In this document: positions 11,001 to 21,200 of the stretch, one piece after another
How positions within the stretch are numbered: position 1 is the first letter of the stretch
Layout of the letters: the number at the start of each line of letters is the position of its first letter
Assembly (NCBI GenBank): GCA_037355855.1
Contig: CM074760.1
Location: forward strand, 7,370,501 to 7,434,500
Direction of reading: 5' to 3'
DNA: 64,000 bases
From: Pseudo-nitzschia pungens
Lineage: Eukaryota; Bacillariophyta; Bacillariophyceae; Bacillariales; Bacillariaceae
Position numbers and translations under genes: made by a program
Notes under the pieces: generated by a model
What the model saw: the letters and a program-made list of their open reading frames with translations, nothing else
What the model was told of the DNA's origin: nothing
The model's database searches: none

Positions 11001-13660
11001 ATACTTCGGAAGACTTCGACGAAGACAATGAGCTTTCAGAAGAGGAAAAGTTCTACAGAGGGAAAAAAATCGTATCGGTAGATATGTTCAAGGCACCCAA
11101 GTCCTTTTTCGTTTCGAGAGTTGTTGAAGACTCGGAGGATGATAGGCAGACCAAAATCTCTGAAGAAGCAATAAATGACGACCCGAAACCCGTTGAAAAC
11201 GACTCAGATTACTACCTAGATGAAGACGATAAAGATTTATACTACGACACAATCGATTCGAACAATGAGGACAGAAATAAAAGTGAAGGAAATGATGATA
11301 ACTCAGAAAACGGTGGTTCTTCAGTTTCGTACGGGGATTTTGTCTGGTATTATGCGATTAGTCGTCAGTCTGGAGAACTTGACATCTTCCTATTTTCCGA
11401 CTTGAACTCTCCTGTGTGGTCGTGTGTTGGCTGTGGACACGGCGTACCATCGCTTGAGTCAGCCAACCGAAACTCGTTCAGGAATCCCATTGGTCACAAA
11501 GTTTGCAGTCGGGAAATTAAGTTTTTCTTTTGTGGCCCAACTTCTGAAAAAGAAAATAATGAGCAGTTGATGGGACCAAGACCTTTCTGCCTGATGCTTG
11601 AAACTAATGACGGAGATGTTCAAATCTATGATGCAAATATTCATCACCGATCACTGAAATTGTTATCTTTCAGGCGGGTTCCTTTGAAAGATGTGGCGAG
11701 GCCAAGTCAAGAATCAACAAAACACTTTTCGAAATTGCGTCGCAAGAAAATTGTGTCCGCTAGAGATCCCAACGAAGCTACGAGAGACTTTCAGCATAAT
11801 CGCCTGTGTGTCTTCAGTAACATATCGGGGCAAGATGGAGCATTCGCTTCTGTTTCTCGGCCATTTTGGCTAATTGCTGAGAGAGGAAAACCTACAGTTC
11901 TTCATCACAGGTGTAGGCATGTCGCACCGGCGGGAGCCAGACCTAGGCCGATATCTGGATTCTGTTCTGGGTTATCAGTTTCTAACAGTAATGCATCCTG
12001 TTTTGTGACAATTCATGAACGCGTTGGTCGAGTTGGGAGTCAGCGAATGACGCTCTTCGACGGAATTGTAAACTTAACCTCGAAAAACAGTCTCCTTCCA
12101 GGCGGAGGATTATTTGTTGAGAAGATTCCTTTCGGTGTGACCGTCAGGAAAATACAGTTTCTGGATGATGGTCACGCTTCGACTGGATCGCATCCCCTTT
12201 ATGCGGTTTTGGTCTCGAGAGAATATGAGGCTGACTTGAGTGAACTAAATGATGATGGGTTGACCGAGGAAGAGCGCCAGCGCCTAGCTGAAGAGAAGGA
12301 AAATGCAAAGATTCAGCGTCAAGTCGAGGCAGATCTCGGCGGTTTTGATGTCGAACAAGAGTGGGTGGAAGAAATTGAAAGAGAAAATTGTTTTAAAATA
12401 AATCGAGAATTCGGAGGAGCTCCACCAGTGTCTTCCAGCGCATATTCCTTGTGGATTGTCGATGTTGCGAACGGGTGGCAGGTTGTTGACTCTTACGAAC
12501 TAGAAGAATTCGAACATGGAACATCAATGGAAGTTATGAGACTAAGCGAATTTCTAGCAGAACCAGGAAGTGACCAAAATGCATCGGAAGAAGAGTTAGA
12601 ATCGAAGCTTTTCATTACAGTCGGAGCAGGAACTATTAATAAAGACGGAGAGGACGTAGCTTGTAAGGGAAGGGTATTATTGTTTGAAGTCAACAGACCC
12701 AAAGACAGCTCCACGTTACCGATAGCAGAGCTCAACTTCGTGTACGAAAAGAAAATTTTCCACGGACCCGTTACAAGCCTTAGTTGCTTGACCATAGAAG
12801 GGAAGAGCCGATTGATTATTGGAGCTGGAGCTGATATCAATGTGGAACAATGGGGAAACGATAAACTCACTCAAGTTGGATTTTTTCGGGCAACGATGCA
12901 AATTCTTGATATCAAACTGTTCAAGAACTTTTTCATACTGAGTGATGCCTATGATTCGTTGTACTTCCTTGTTTGGAGAGAATCCGACAAGTCTCTGACA
13001 ATGTTGGCAAAAGATTACGATCCGATTCCAGTGTATTGCTCGGGCATCATTAGTAGAGGAGGATCCCTTGATTTTGTCTGCCATGACGATCGTCAAAATC
13101 TGCAATTCTTTCAGTATGCCCCTGGAGATGCAGCCGCTCGTGGAGGAAACAAATTGGTTTGTCGAGCTGATTTTCATTTGGGAACTCAGACGACTGATCT
13201 TCGAAGTCACTTTTGTCGCTCGAGTCTTCTGATCAATAGCGCTACACCTTCAAGCACCTTGGCAGCTCTGAAACAGCAAGATACCTTCTTTGGGAAGGCT
13301 GATGACGATCAAAGACTTGCCCTCACATTCGGCACTACTGATGGAGGCTTCCACTCTGTTGTTCCCTTGAGCGAACCGGTCTATTGGCGGATGACAGCCC
13401 TTCAAAGTGTTCTCGCTAATGCACTCGAAAGTGATTGCGCTCTAAGTCGCAGAGCTTGGAGACTTTACAGACGTGCTCCGAGACGAGGGGGGTGCCGTAA
13501 CAATGATCGCAAGAAGGGGGTTATCGATGGGGATTTGGTGATGCAATACACAGATCTGTCGAAAGCTGATCAAGAAGATCTTGCCAGCGCAATTGGCTCT
13601 ACAGTTGATTTGATTCTTGACAATCTATTGGAACTTCGTTGTTCCACTTTGGTGTTGTAG
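8087..13660 (+). CDS. CPSF1: Cleavage and polyadenylation specificity factor 160-kDa subunit, 5' part frame-disrupted
   Basis: Scaffold of the complex that recognises the poly(A) signal of pre-mRNA in the nucleus. The 3' part is open from about 10118 to 13660 and carries family landmarks: VRTLHVLDSLTSFGP, CKGRVLLFEVNRP, CRADFHLGTQ, and a C-terminus IDGDLVMQYTDLSKADQEDL followed by VDLILDNLLE. The 5' part also aligns (LSVYRVDEST, DALLVGFCGHPRL, FLPGYMEPTMVILH, FVASRLGDSSLLGY) but runs through successive frames. Shifts fall near 8130, 8740, 9312-9365, 9490, 10040 and 10117, each equivalent to one extra base. In-frame stops occur at 8742 (TAG), 10050 (TGA) and 10120 (TGA). No GT-AG intron of normal size explains them. 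The start at 8087 is the best ATG and is uncertain. Gln/Asn/Ser runs are coded at about 8480-8516 and 8953-8985. Assembly insertions or a damaged allele are both possible. Confidence 0.85.
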
Positions 13661-13987
13661 AGACACCAGTAATAGATTAACACGCTAGTACGTTTCAGTT
13701 CTTCAGTAGGTTCACTACTGCAACGTTACTACCATACTCCTATTTGAATCATTCTTCCATGCAGAAACTGGGGCATTGACTGTCTTCCCGATCCTCTCTC
13801 ACGAAAGCAAATGAAGACAGTTAGTCTGTATGTGTGAGCGAATTCTTTAACTTTCGCTTCTTGCAGTGTGACTCTGTACCTTCTGGGCAATGCTACTACT
13901 AATACTATCGAGGGGATATCAAAACCAAATCCCAGCACCCGAAGTCCATTCCCAAATTGATAAGTACAACATGTATTAGGAGTATAT

Positions 13988-14155
13988 TGATGATGATGAT
14001 GATTATCAAAAAACTATACTTCATAGTATTATCATTTTTTATTGATGCCCTCGCTAGTAGTAGTACTAGTAGTAGTAGTATTCCCTCTTACTCCGAAGTA
14101 CGAAGTAGATTCTTAGTAGTAGTAGTACTAGTACAAGTAGTACTAGTAGTAATGG
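13988..14155. repeat. Imperfect ATG and TAG/GTA triplet tracts
   Basis: Runs of GATGATGATGATG near 13990 and several TAGTAGTAGTA and TACTAGTAG tracts between 14059 and 14155. The similar triplet stretch at 28458-28620 suggests these are common in the intergenic DNA of this genome. Confidence 0.75.
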
Positions 14156-14459
14156 TCAGAGGTTGCTGGCTGAGTCCTCTTGTTGGGTCTTTACTTTTCT
14201 CTTCGATAGCACTCCACAAAGGAAGATTGAGTCGGCAATTGATGATGGCAGCCAATGTAGATACCCTTTGATGATACTGCTGCTGCAAGGTGCGAAGTCG
14301 AAACGAGGCCTTCCTCAATGATTCCAATAATGTTCCCCGGGACCTCGTCCGTGCGTTGCTAGAACCTTGGTACTCGGAGTTTCCCTATTGTAGATTTTCG
14401 TACTACCGGTATGTTTTGACCACAACGATCAACATCGTAAGGACCATTACTAAGTAAGA

Positions 14460-14563
14460 TTACCACAAAATTCCTAACAGCTGTCCGTTGGTTCTACGCA
14501 CGTACTTCGTATGTACTAATATCAACGTTGACTTGAGGACAGCTGTTAGGAACTTTGTAGTAA
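14460..14563. mobile_element. Short inverted-repeat element, MITE-like (copy 1)
   Basis: The 27-bp arms at 14460..14486 and 14537..14563 are inverted copies with two mismatches; their core is TTCCTAACAGCTGTCC / GGACAGCTGTTAGGAA. About 50 bp of unrelated DNA lies between them. A second element with the same arm sequence is at 52122..52220. It has no coding capacity. I could not define a target-site duplication with confidence. Confidence 0.65.
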
Positions 14564-14676
14564 GGTTAACCTTACTTCGTATTTATTCACAAAAAGAAAA
14601 CGTGATTGACGATGGTGTGGATTATCGTTGCTGTTTTTTGATCCGTACCGTACAATTCATTTCCACGATCTTTAAG

Positions 14677-15144
14677 ATGAGCAACTTTACAACAAACGAA
14701 GCCGATCAGACAAAAGCAGCAAAACTTCTAGCACGTCTGGCAAAGGCAGCCGAAGAAGATGGCAATGATGCCAAAGATGGTGTCGAGGACTACCAACGGA
14801 TCCCAAACGTGACGATCGCAGAGGGGACGCACAAGTACGTCTTGATGTCTGCCGTGCTTCCAGGCTCTAACCAGCGACAACATTTTGTCGTCAGTCGTGC
14901 GTTTGCTGCATACCATCGCAATGCGGCAGAACCAATGGTAGAAGCGTTAGAAGCCAATGGATACAAATCAATATCGATCACTGGAGGTGGACGGATTGCA
15001 CTGAACGCAGAGAAGCGAACCATATCCGTGTACGGATTTAGTTACGGTTTCGGGCTGGCAGACCACGCTCTCAGTGTCTCAGTCATAAAGAGTGATGAAA
15101 GGTATAAAGATTACGAGGTGACATGGTCGAATGAAGGTTACTAA
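14677..15144 (+). CDS. PHPT1: 14-kDa phosphohistidine phosphatase
   Basis: Removes phosphate from histidine residues of proteins; a small soluble enzyme of the Janus/PHPT family. The 155-aa product has an N-terminal helix-rich extension and then the family fold: HKYVLMSAVLP; HFVVSRAFAAYH, with the catalytic His at about residue 80 (equivalent to His53 of the human enzyme); YKSISITGGGRIALN; ISVYGFSYGFGLADHALS; and the C-terminus DYEVTWSNEGY, almost identical to the human DYEVTWANDGY. The frame is open upstream to 14488, but the ATG at 14677 gives the usual protein length and follows AAG. Its stop lies 114 bp from the convergent stop of the next gene. Confidence 0.92.
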   Translation: MSNFTTNEADQTKAAKLLARLAKAAEEDGNDAKDGVEDYQRIPNVTIAEGTHKYVLMSAVLPGSNQRQHFVVSRAFAAYHRNAAEPMVEALEANGYKSISITGGGRIALNAEKRTISVYGFSYGFGLADHALSVSVIKSDERYKDYEVTWSNEGY

Positions 15145-15258
15145 AGATTAAGAAGAAGTATATAACACGCCATGGGGTATGTATTGTCATGCGGCAGCTG
15201 GCAAATAGTACTGACCAGCTAAATAGCGGAATATTTTGTATCATAGCTTTGCAAAACT

Positions 15259-18200
15259 TTAATGACTTTCACTCGACATCAATGAAGGAGACAATAATGC
15301 AGCCCCGTGTGCATCCTCGTTCTCTTCTAACATTACACGATAACCGACGCGTTCTGAGAGCCTCTCAAATAGATTGAATCTGGTACTCTTGTTGTCTACC
15401 CGAAAAATTGCGTATTCGAGGATTGTGCCCAGGTGTTGGCGCTCGTCGCGATTCTTTGCCAAGTCATAGAAAATGTTAAGCAATTTTTGACTGTACCCGA
15501 TCAATGCACGTTGTCCCCCGGATGAATTCGAAAGGGCCCCAGCAACGTGAACCAAGCGACGTAACGTGCTCATTGTACAATGACCTGATTCAAAGCCAAC
15601 ACTTCCATTATTAGTCGACTTCGAGGTTTCAATCTTCCGCGTTAGATCAGCATACACAAGTCGTAGTAGTTTATCTATGATTCTTGATATTTCTGAGTTG
15701 TTCGCCTCAAGAAACGATCTAGCTTTCTCCGGCCCGATCTTTTCCATGTAGCGGACAATGCATTCGAAACCAAGCAACAGTGTCCGAGGAAGGTTCAATG
15801 TCTCAATTTCATTCATAATGGAAAGAAAAAAAGTGTTGTCAGAAATAAACTCCTTCAGATATAATTCGAGAATAAGCAGTAGGAGTCTCCCCTTCCCACC
15901 CTTGACATCTCGATGATGTCTCCATAGTGCGCGTGCATATGAAGGGAAGTGCATTCTGCTCAGTTGAAACAAATCTGAGTGTGGAATTGGAAGGCCCATT
16001 TCTTCCAATTCTTTAGCACAGAAGGATCCGAATGAACACACTTTCAATGATGAATTGGAAGCGAAATCTTCTTCATTCAAAACTTCTTCGAGTGCTTCTT
16101 GAGGAACCAGAATCGATGCTACTCGTAGGCAGCGATGTCTCATTGCAAAAGTAATTGTTGCGGGATTACTACGGTCTGTACCTGCAACGCTGATCGAATC
16201 AAATGATGCATTGATTCCTTTCATGATACGGTCTCCGGATGTCGATTTGGCAAAAACAACTCGGACAAGATCTCTAGCGTGCTGGAGAACCGTTGTGTGT
16301 TGATCCTCTTGATCCTTCGCCTTGGTCTTTTTCAGTTTAGAAAGCAAACCTCGACGTGGTGTTTTCGACGACTGCGTTTTGCGATTTATGTCGGGTTTCA
16401 AATTCTCGTCGTTATCTTCATTTGAGTTGTCAGTTAGAGATTTATGATAGCCTTCTGCAAAAGCCATGACGAATGCGATTCGCAGTGCCGAGCGATGGCT
16501 AGCTAATTCAGACATTTCGCGACCAGAAGTGGCTTCGAGACTAGAAGGTTCTTCCTCTGAGGTTAGTTTGGCTTTCTCGTTCATTGAGCTATAAGCACCT
16601 ACACTGAAATTTGAGGCCCAATCTGCTCCTTCTTTTAGAATGGATAAATCCATTTGAAAGTCCATAGTATCATCTTCGTCGATGTCCGGAATAAGATTGT
16701 TGTGGCTTTGCGAAATTACTGGAATCATATTTGTATCTTTCTCAGTGTCTGTCTCGTTAGTATCTTTGTCGCCATGGAATAGCCAACGCTTCGTCAGGCG
16801 TCGGGCGAGGTAACCAGTTTGGACATGAGAGTACTTGCTAGCAACACAATTGCATACACGATGTACCAAATGAGAAAGTTGTCTGAATTGACCAACCGAT
16901 AAAGACTGATCTTCGCTCAAGGTAGCTTCGGCCACCAATAATGAAGCTTCCGTGAAGAGCGTATCGACGAACCGCTCGGGAACAAATGAATCAGATTTGT
17001 TCCATACTGTCTGTTCCAACTTCAACATAAGTTTCCCTAACACTCTAGAGACAGAGCATGAATTCTTCGTCTCCGGTGGCTGAAGAATCTTTGTAATCTC
17101 AAGACGATCTGCAAGCAGATCCTTTGCAGTAGTGATACGTTTGACCCGATTTAGTGCTTTCGATTCGTCATCGTCCGTGGCATTATCCGGGTCTTTGTGT
17201 CGCCGACTAGCGCCACATTCTGCTTCAGTGGAAGCTTTAATAGCAAAGTTCAGAGCATAATCTAAACAGCTCAGCTTATCGGATGAATCTATGCCATATT
17301 GATTAGAACACCACTCTGAAAGCTCTGCAACATCAGATGGTGCTCTCAATTGATTCAAAATCGGTATGACTTCATCTTCAAATGCAGGCAACGATGCTCC
17401 CTCGTCTTTTGATTTTTGAAATCTCGCAATCAATGACCGAACTCGAATATAACCTCGTGGTACACCCAACGGAATACAAAGAGGAGAGAGGCCAGATGTT
17501 ATGGATGAGCTGCAGGTTGACCGAAGAATTGCTTCCAATGGATCCAACGGATCAAATGTGCCTGGGGTGGGAGGTGTCTCCCAACCGAGAAGTCTGCTTG
17601 ATATTTTCGTGGATAATTTTATTTTTTGACTTGTATTATCAGCGATTGAATCGTTCAAGGGTATGAAAAACTTGCAGAAAGAGGGACGTCCATTTTTCTT
17701 GTCACCCTGAAAATACGACGATAAAATGGCGAGTGCATCTCGACGTCTATCAACAGCCTCGATCTCTACATAAAGGTTGTCAATTGAGCCATTCTCTCCA
17801 GCTGAATTTTTTGACAAAACCATGGACAATTCTGTTTGGTATAGAGCATAGACTATAGAAAGCCTCTCGTAGTCAACACAATCGTCGTCCCTTTCGATTT
17901 CAATCAAGCATTGCCGAAGTGTGTTTATTCGTTTCAAAGGGCACTCAAGATGCCTGAGCAGTCTTCGCACGGTATCGTCCAAACATGACACTTTATTCCC
18001 AATAGGCTGATCTACGTTGGCTTTGACCGGACTCAGTAAAAATTGAATGAAACGACGAGCAGGTAGATCTGCCGGCAGTGAGAATGCTTTTGCAAACTTC
18101 ATCGCCAAAGATAGCGTGCGATTAATCTCTCCGTCTTTCCTTGACATCATGTTTGATATCAAAGCTGGGATCATCGATGCAACGTATGAATCCTCTATGT

Positions 18201-21200
18201 GTTCGATTTGTGACGCGTCTTCGAACTTATGTGGATTGAAGTTCACATCGCTTTTCTCCAAAACGTTCCACCAATTGGCTTTCGTAGCTAGTTGGTCACA
18301 CTGGGATACAAATTTATTCTGACGAGTCCAATTACCTAAGCGAACACCAGTCGGAGAAAGGATTGAGTCAGTTGAGCCAGCAACTTTACCAATCATTGCA
18401 AGAGTAACAACCCGTGAGAAATCCCTCGTGCTGATCGCGGTTGGAAGAGAAGATCTGTAGATTTTGAAGGCAAGTTTCAGTGGTAATGACAACAAGAACG
18501 ATGCAGCCAACTGGGAATCTACAACCCCGCTTGTAATTCCATTCCCTGTGCCTCCCAAGTATCGCTCTGTCAAAGCTATGCCGATTTGCTGGTTGAATTC
18601 TTCAAGGTCAGTCATACAAAATTCACTCTGGGGAAGACAGATTTGGATCATTGTCGAATGCGATAGAATTCGGAGAGCCAGCGCATGTGCACCTCGGCTA
18701 GCAACGAACGCATGGATTCCCATCGATAAGTCGTCCATAATTCGGAGTCCCATCGATTGCTTACAATATTCGATCCCTTTCTTCAACGCTTCTTGTGGAG
18801 GAAGAAGAAGACCATCCCCGACGTACCAAGAAGGATGCAAAACTGGCTGACTCACTCGCATGGATTCTGCTATGTCATTTTTAGCGATGCTGTTCGAGAG
18901 AGCGAATGACCATCGTTTTTCGGCTGCCCTTTCCAGCAAAATCTTTCGAAGATCGTCCAACTTTTCACCAAATCCTTCATCTGCCCTCGCTAGGACCTGA
19001 GACACAATGTCACATAGTTGGGAAAAATCCATAGCCACTCCAAGAATCTCCGTGGGGCAATGAGAAAGAACATAGTCTTGAATTAGCGACGAGGCCATCA
19101 CCAGACCTTTCATCGTATCTGACAAACATGAATTCGACCTTTTGGATAGTTTCATGCAGTACGAAAGAGCTACTGAGAGGCAACATCGAGCAGCCAGATT
19201 GCATTGGGAAACTTCCAGAATCCGAAGATCTGTAAGGAAATCGAAAGCCTCGAAGCCATTAGTTCGCAACGCTAATTGACAAGCTAGTGGAGTTGCAGCG
19301 GTGAAAAGTAGATCTGTTTCTGTCAGCTGAGGAGGCCGAGAAAGAAGTGTGCACGCTCTTTTGGTTTTTGTAGCGACAGTACTAGCGGCGTTGAATTCTC
19401 CTTTGGTGTACATCGCACTAAGGTTATCCAAAAGCTTCGATGCTATTCCAACCATAACTTTTGAATCATTTAGATCAGCCAATGATAGAAAAACACCATG
19501 ATCTTGTTGTAGTGCCATCAAACGCTCCAAATCGAGCAAAAGACTTTGTAATCTGGGCTCATTGTAATGGGAAGTAGTGAATCCACTTCCAAACCGGCTG
19601 CCTACAATCTTCCATGCATGCTTCAGTGCAAGTTTGGTTAATTGGTATGCACATTTTGTAACAACCTTTGATTCTTGCAGGCGGATGCAGCATTCAATTT
19701 TGGTATCGTCTTCAGGGAAAGGCCCAAGAAAACAGGAATTGTCCTCAATCAGATCAATGCAAAATGATATTACACGAGAAAATACATTATGTGCAGAATT
19801 CGCATTTCGATCATACAATGATTCGAGAATGATTCGAGCCTTATCTTCATGTCCTCTTAAAATCGTATTTTGGATGAGCCTACCGCATCCATCTTCGACT
19901 GAGAGGTGATGAAAAGCTTCACAGAGGTCAAGAATATCAGAGAGAACTGAATCGTGATCCAAATGCTTTGCAACAAAATCGAGCAAACTCGTTGCATGTA
20001 AAGGATTGTCGACGTGAAAAAGTTCCTTGGCGCCATTTCCGCAATAGCGACCAACAATGCCATCGATCAGCAGAAGTCGAGAAGCTTCCTCTAATTCCGA
20101 ACGAAGAGATGAGTTTCCAGCAGACCATTCAATAGCGTGTTTGCTCAAGTCTGTCAGCCACGCAGGAGAAAAGCGACAGAAAAGAGCAGCTTGGAGTACA
20201 ATCTTTATGATTTGGCATTTGGCTGTAGGGTTTAGACAACATCGAGCCACGGAGGCGACTTCCTCGATAGCTTGAGCGCTCGTGTTTTTTCCTCTACATA
20301 GCTCTTTGGAATATTCCATTAGAGCTTCGTCATACTTTGCATTTGATTTTGTGCAAAATTTGTGAACTTCCCTTGTAAGCCCATTATACCGCTCTTCGTG
20401 AGAGCTTGCTGATGTAGAATAGTGACGAATGAGCTCTTTTGAAGCGAATGCTGCCCCTCCCCGCTCGTCGAAGTTACGCAGACCTAGAAGTTCGCGGCTC
20501 AGTCCTAGCGAGCGAGCCATCTTCAGACATCGAGCTATCTCCAACTTTGTTTCCACACTTTCTTCATTTTCATCAATCGTGTCGACACGTAATGTATTGA
20601 TCTGTCCTAATCTGGCAGCGCCCCCTTTCATTCGTGCGAACTCCAAAATAGTTGGATTCGATCTTTTATTGTCAGTACCTGTGCGTGCTTTTTTCGTCGC
20701 AGGTCCATCCAAAGAAAATGAATCATCACTCGGATGCGAGACAAGAGACCGACTTTCCCCTCCAAAACTTGAGTCCAGCGAAAGAATCCCACTCATTGAT
20801 AGATTGTTACCATTGCGTTCTTTGATAGCAAATAGACGGCCTTTTTTGTTCACACTCGTTTTCTGATCCACAAATGGAGAATAGAATGCAAAAGAGGAAT
20901 GAACTTTCAATCGCAGTCTCTTCGTTGCGCGTACAATAACTTCCAACAGAAAGATTGATCGGTCAAGTCCCTTTTCATTTGCGGCGTCAAATTCATCTGC
21001 CATTCGACAAGCCCAACTCAAAATTGATGGAATTAACTCGTGATTGATTGAAAGACTGGGCAGTACGATGTCATCAAGTAAGTTGGTGTATTTGAGGGGA
21101 TGAATCGTGGAAGGAATCCGTAGAATCGAAGAAACCATTACTGTGGCAGTAAGTTTTGATCTCATCGTTGATCCCCACAACTTCTCCGCGGCAGCAAAGT

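Larger units (their letters stand above)
13661..14676. other. Intergenic: microsatellite-rich, holds an inverted-repeat element
   Basis: Between CPSF1 and PHPT1 (same strand). It has GTA/TAG-rich imperfect triplet tracts (about 13988-14155), TACCGGTA at 14404..14411 and the inverted-repeat element listed separately. The ORFs are short and do not look like proteins. Confidence 0.6.
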
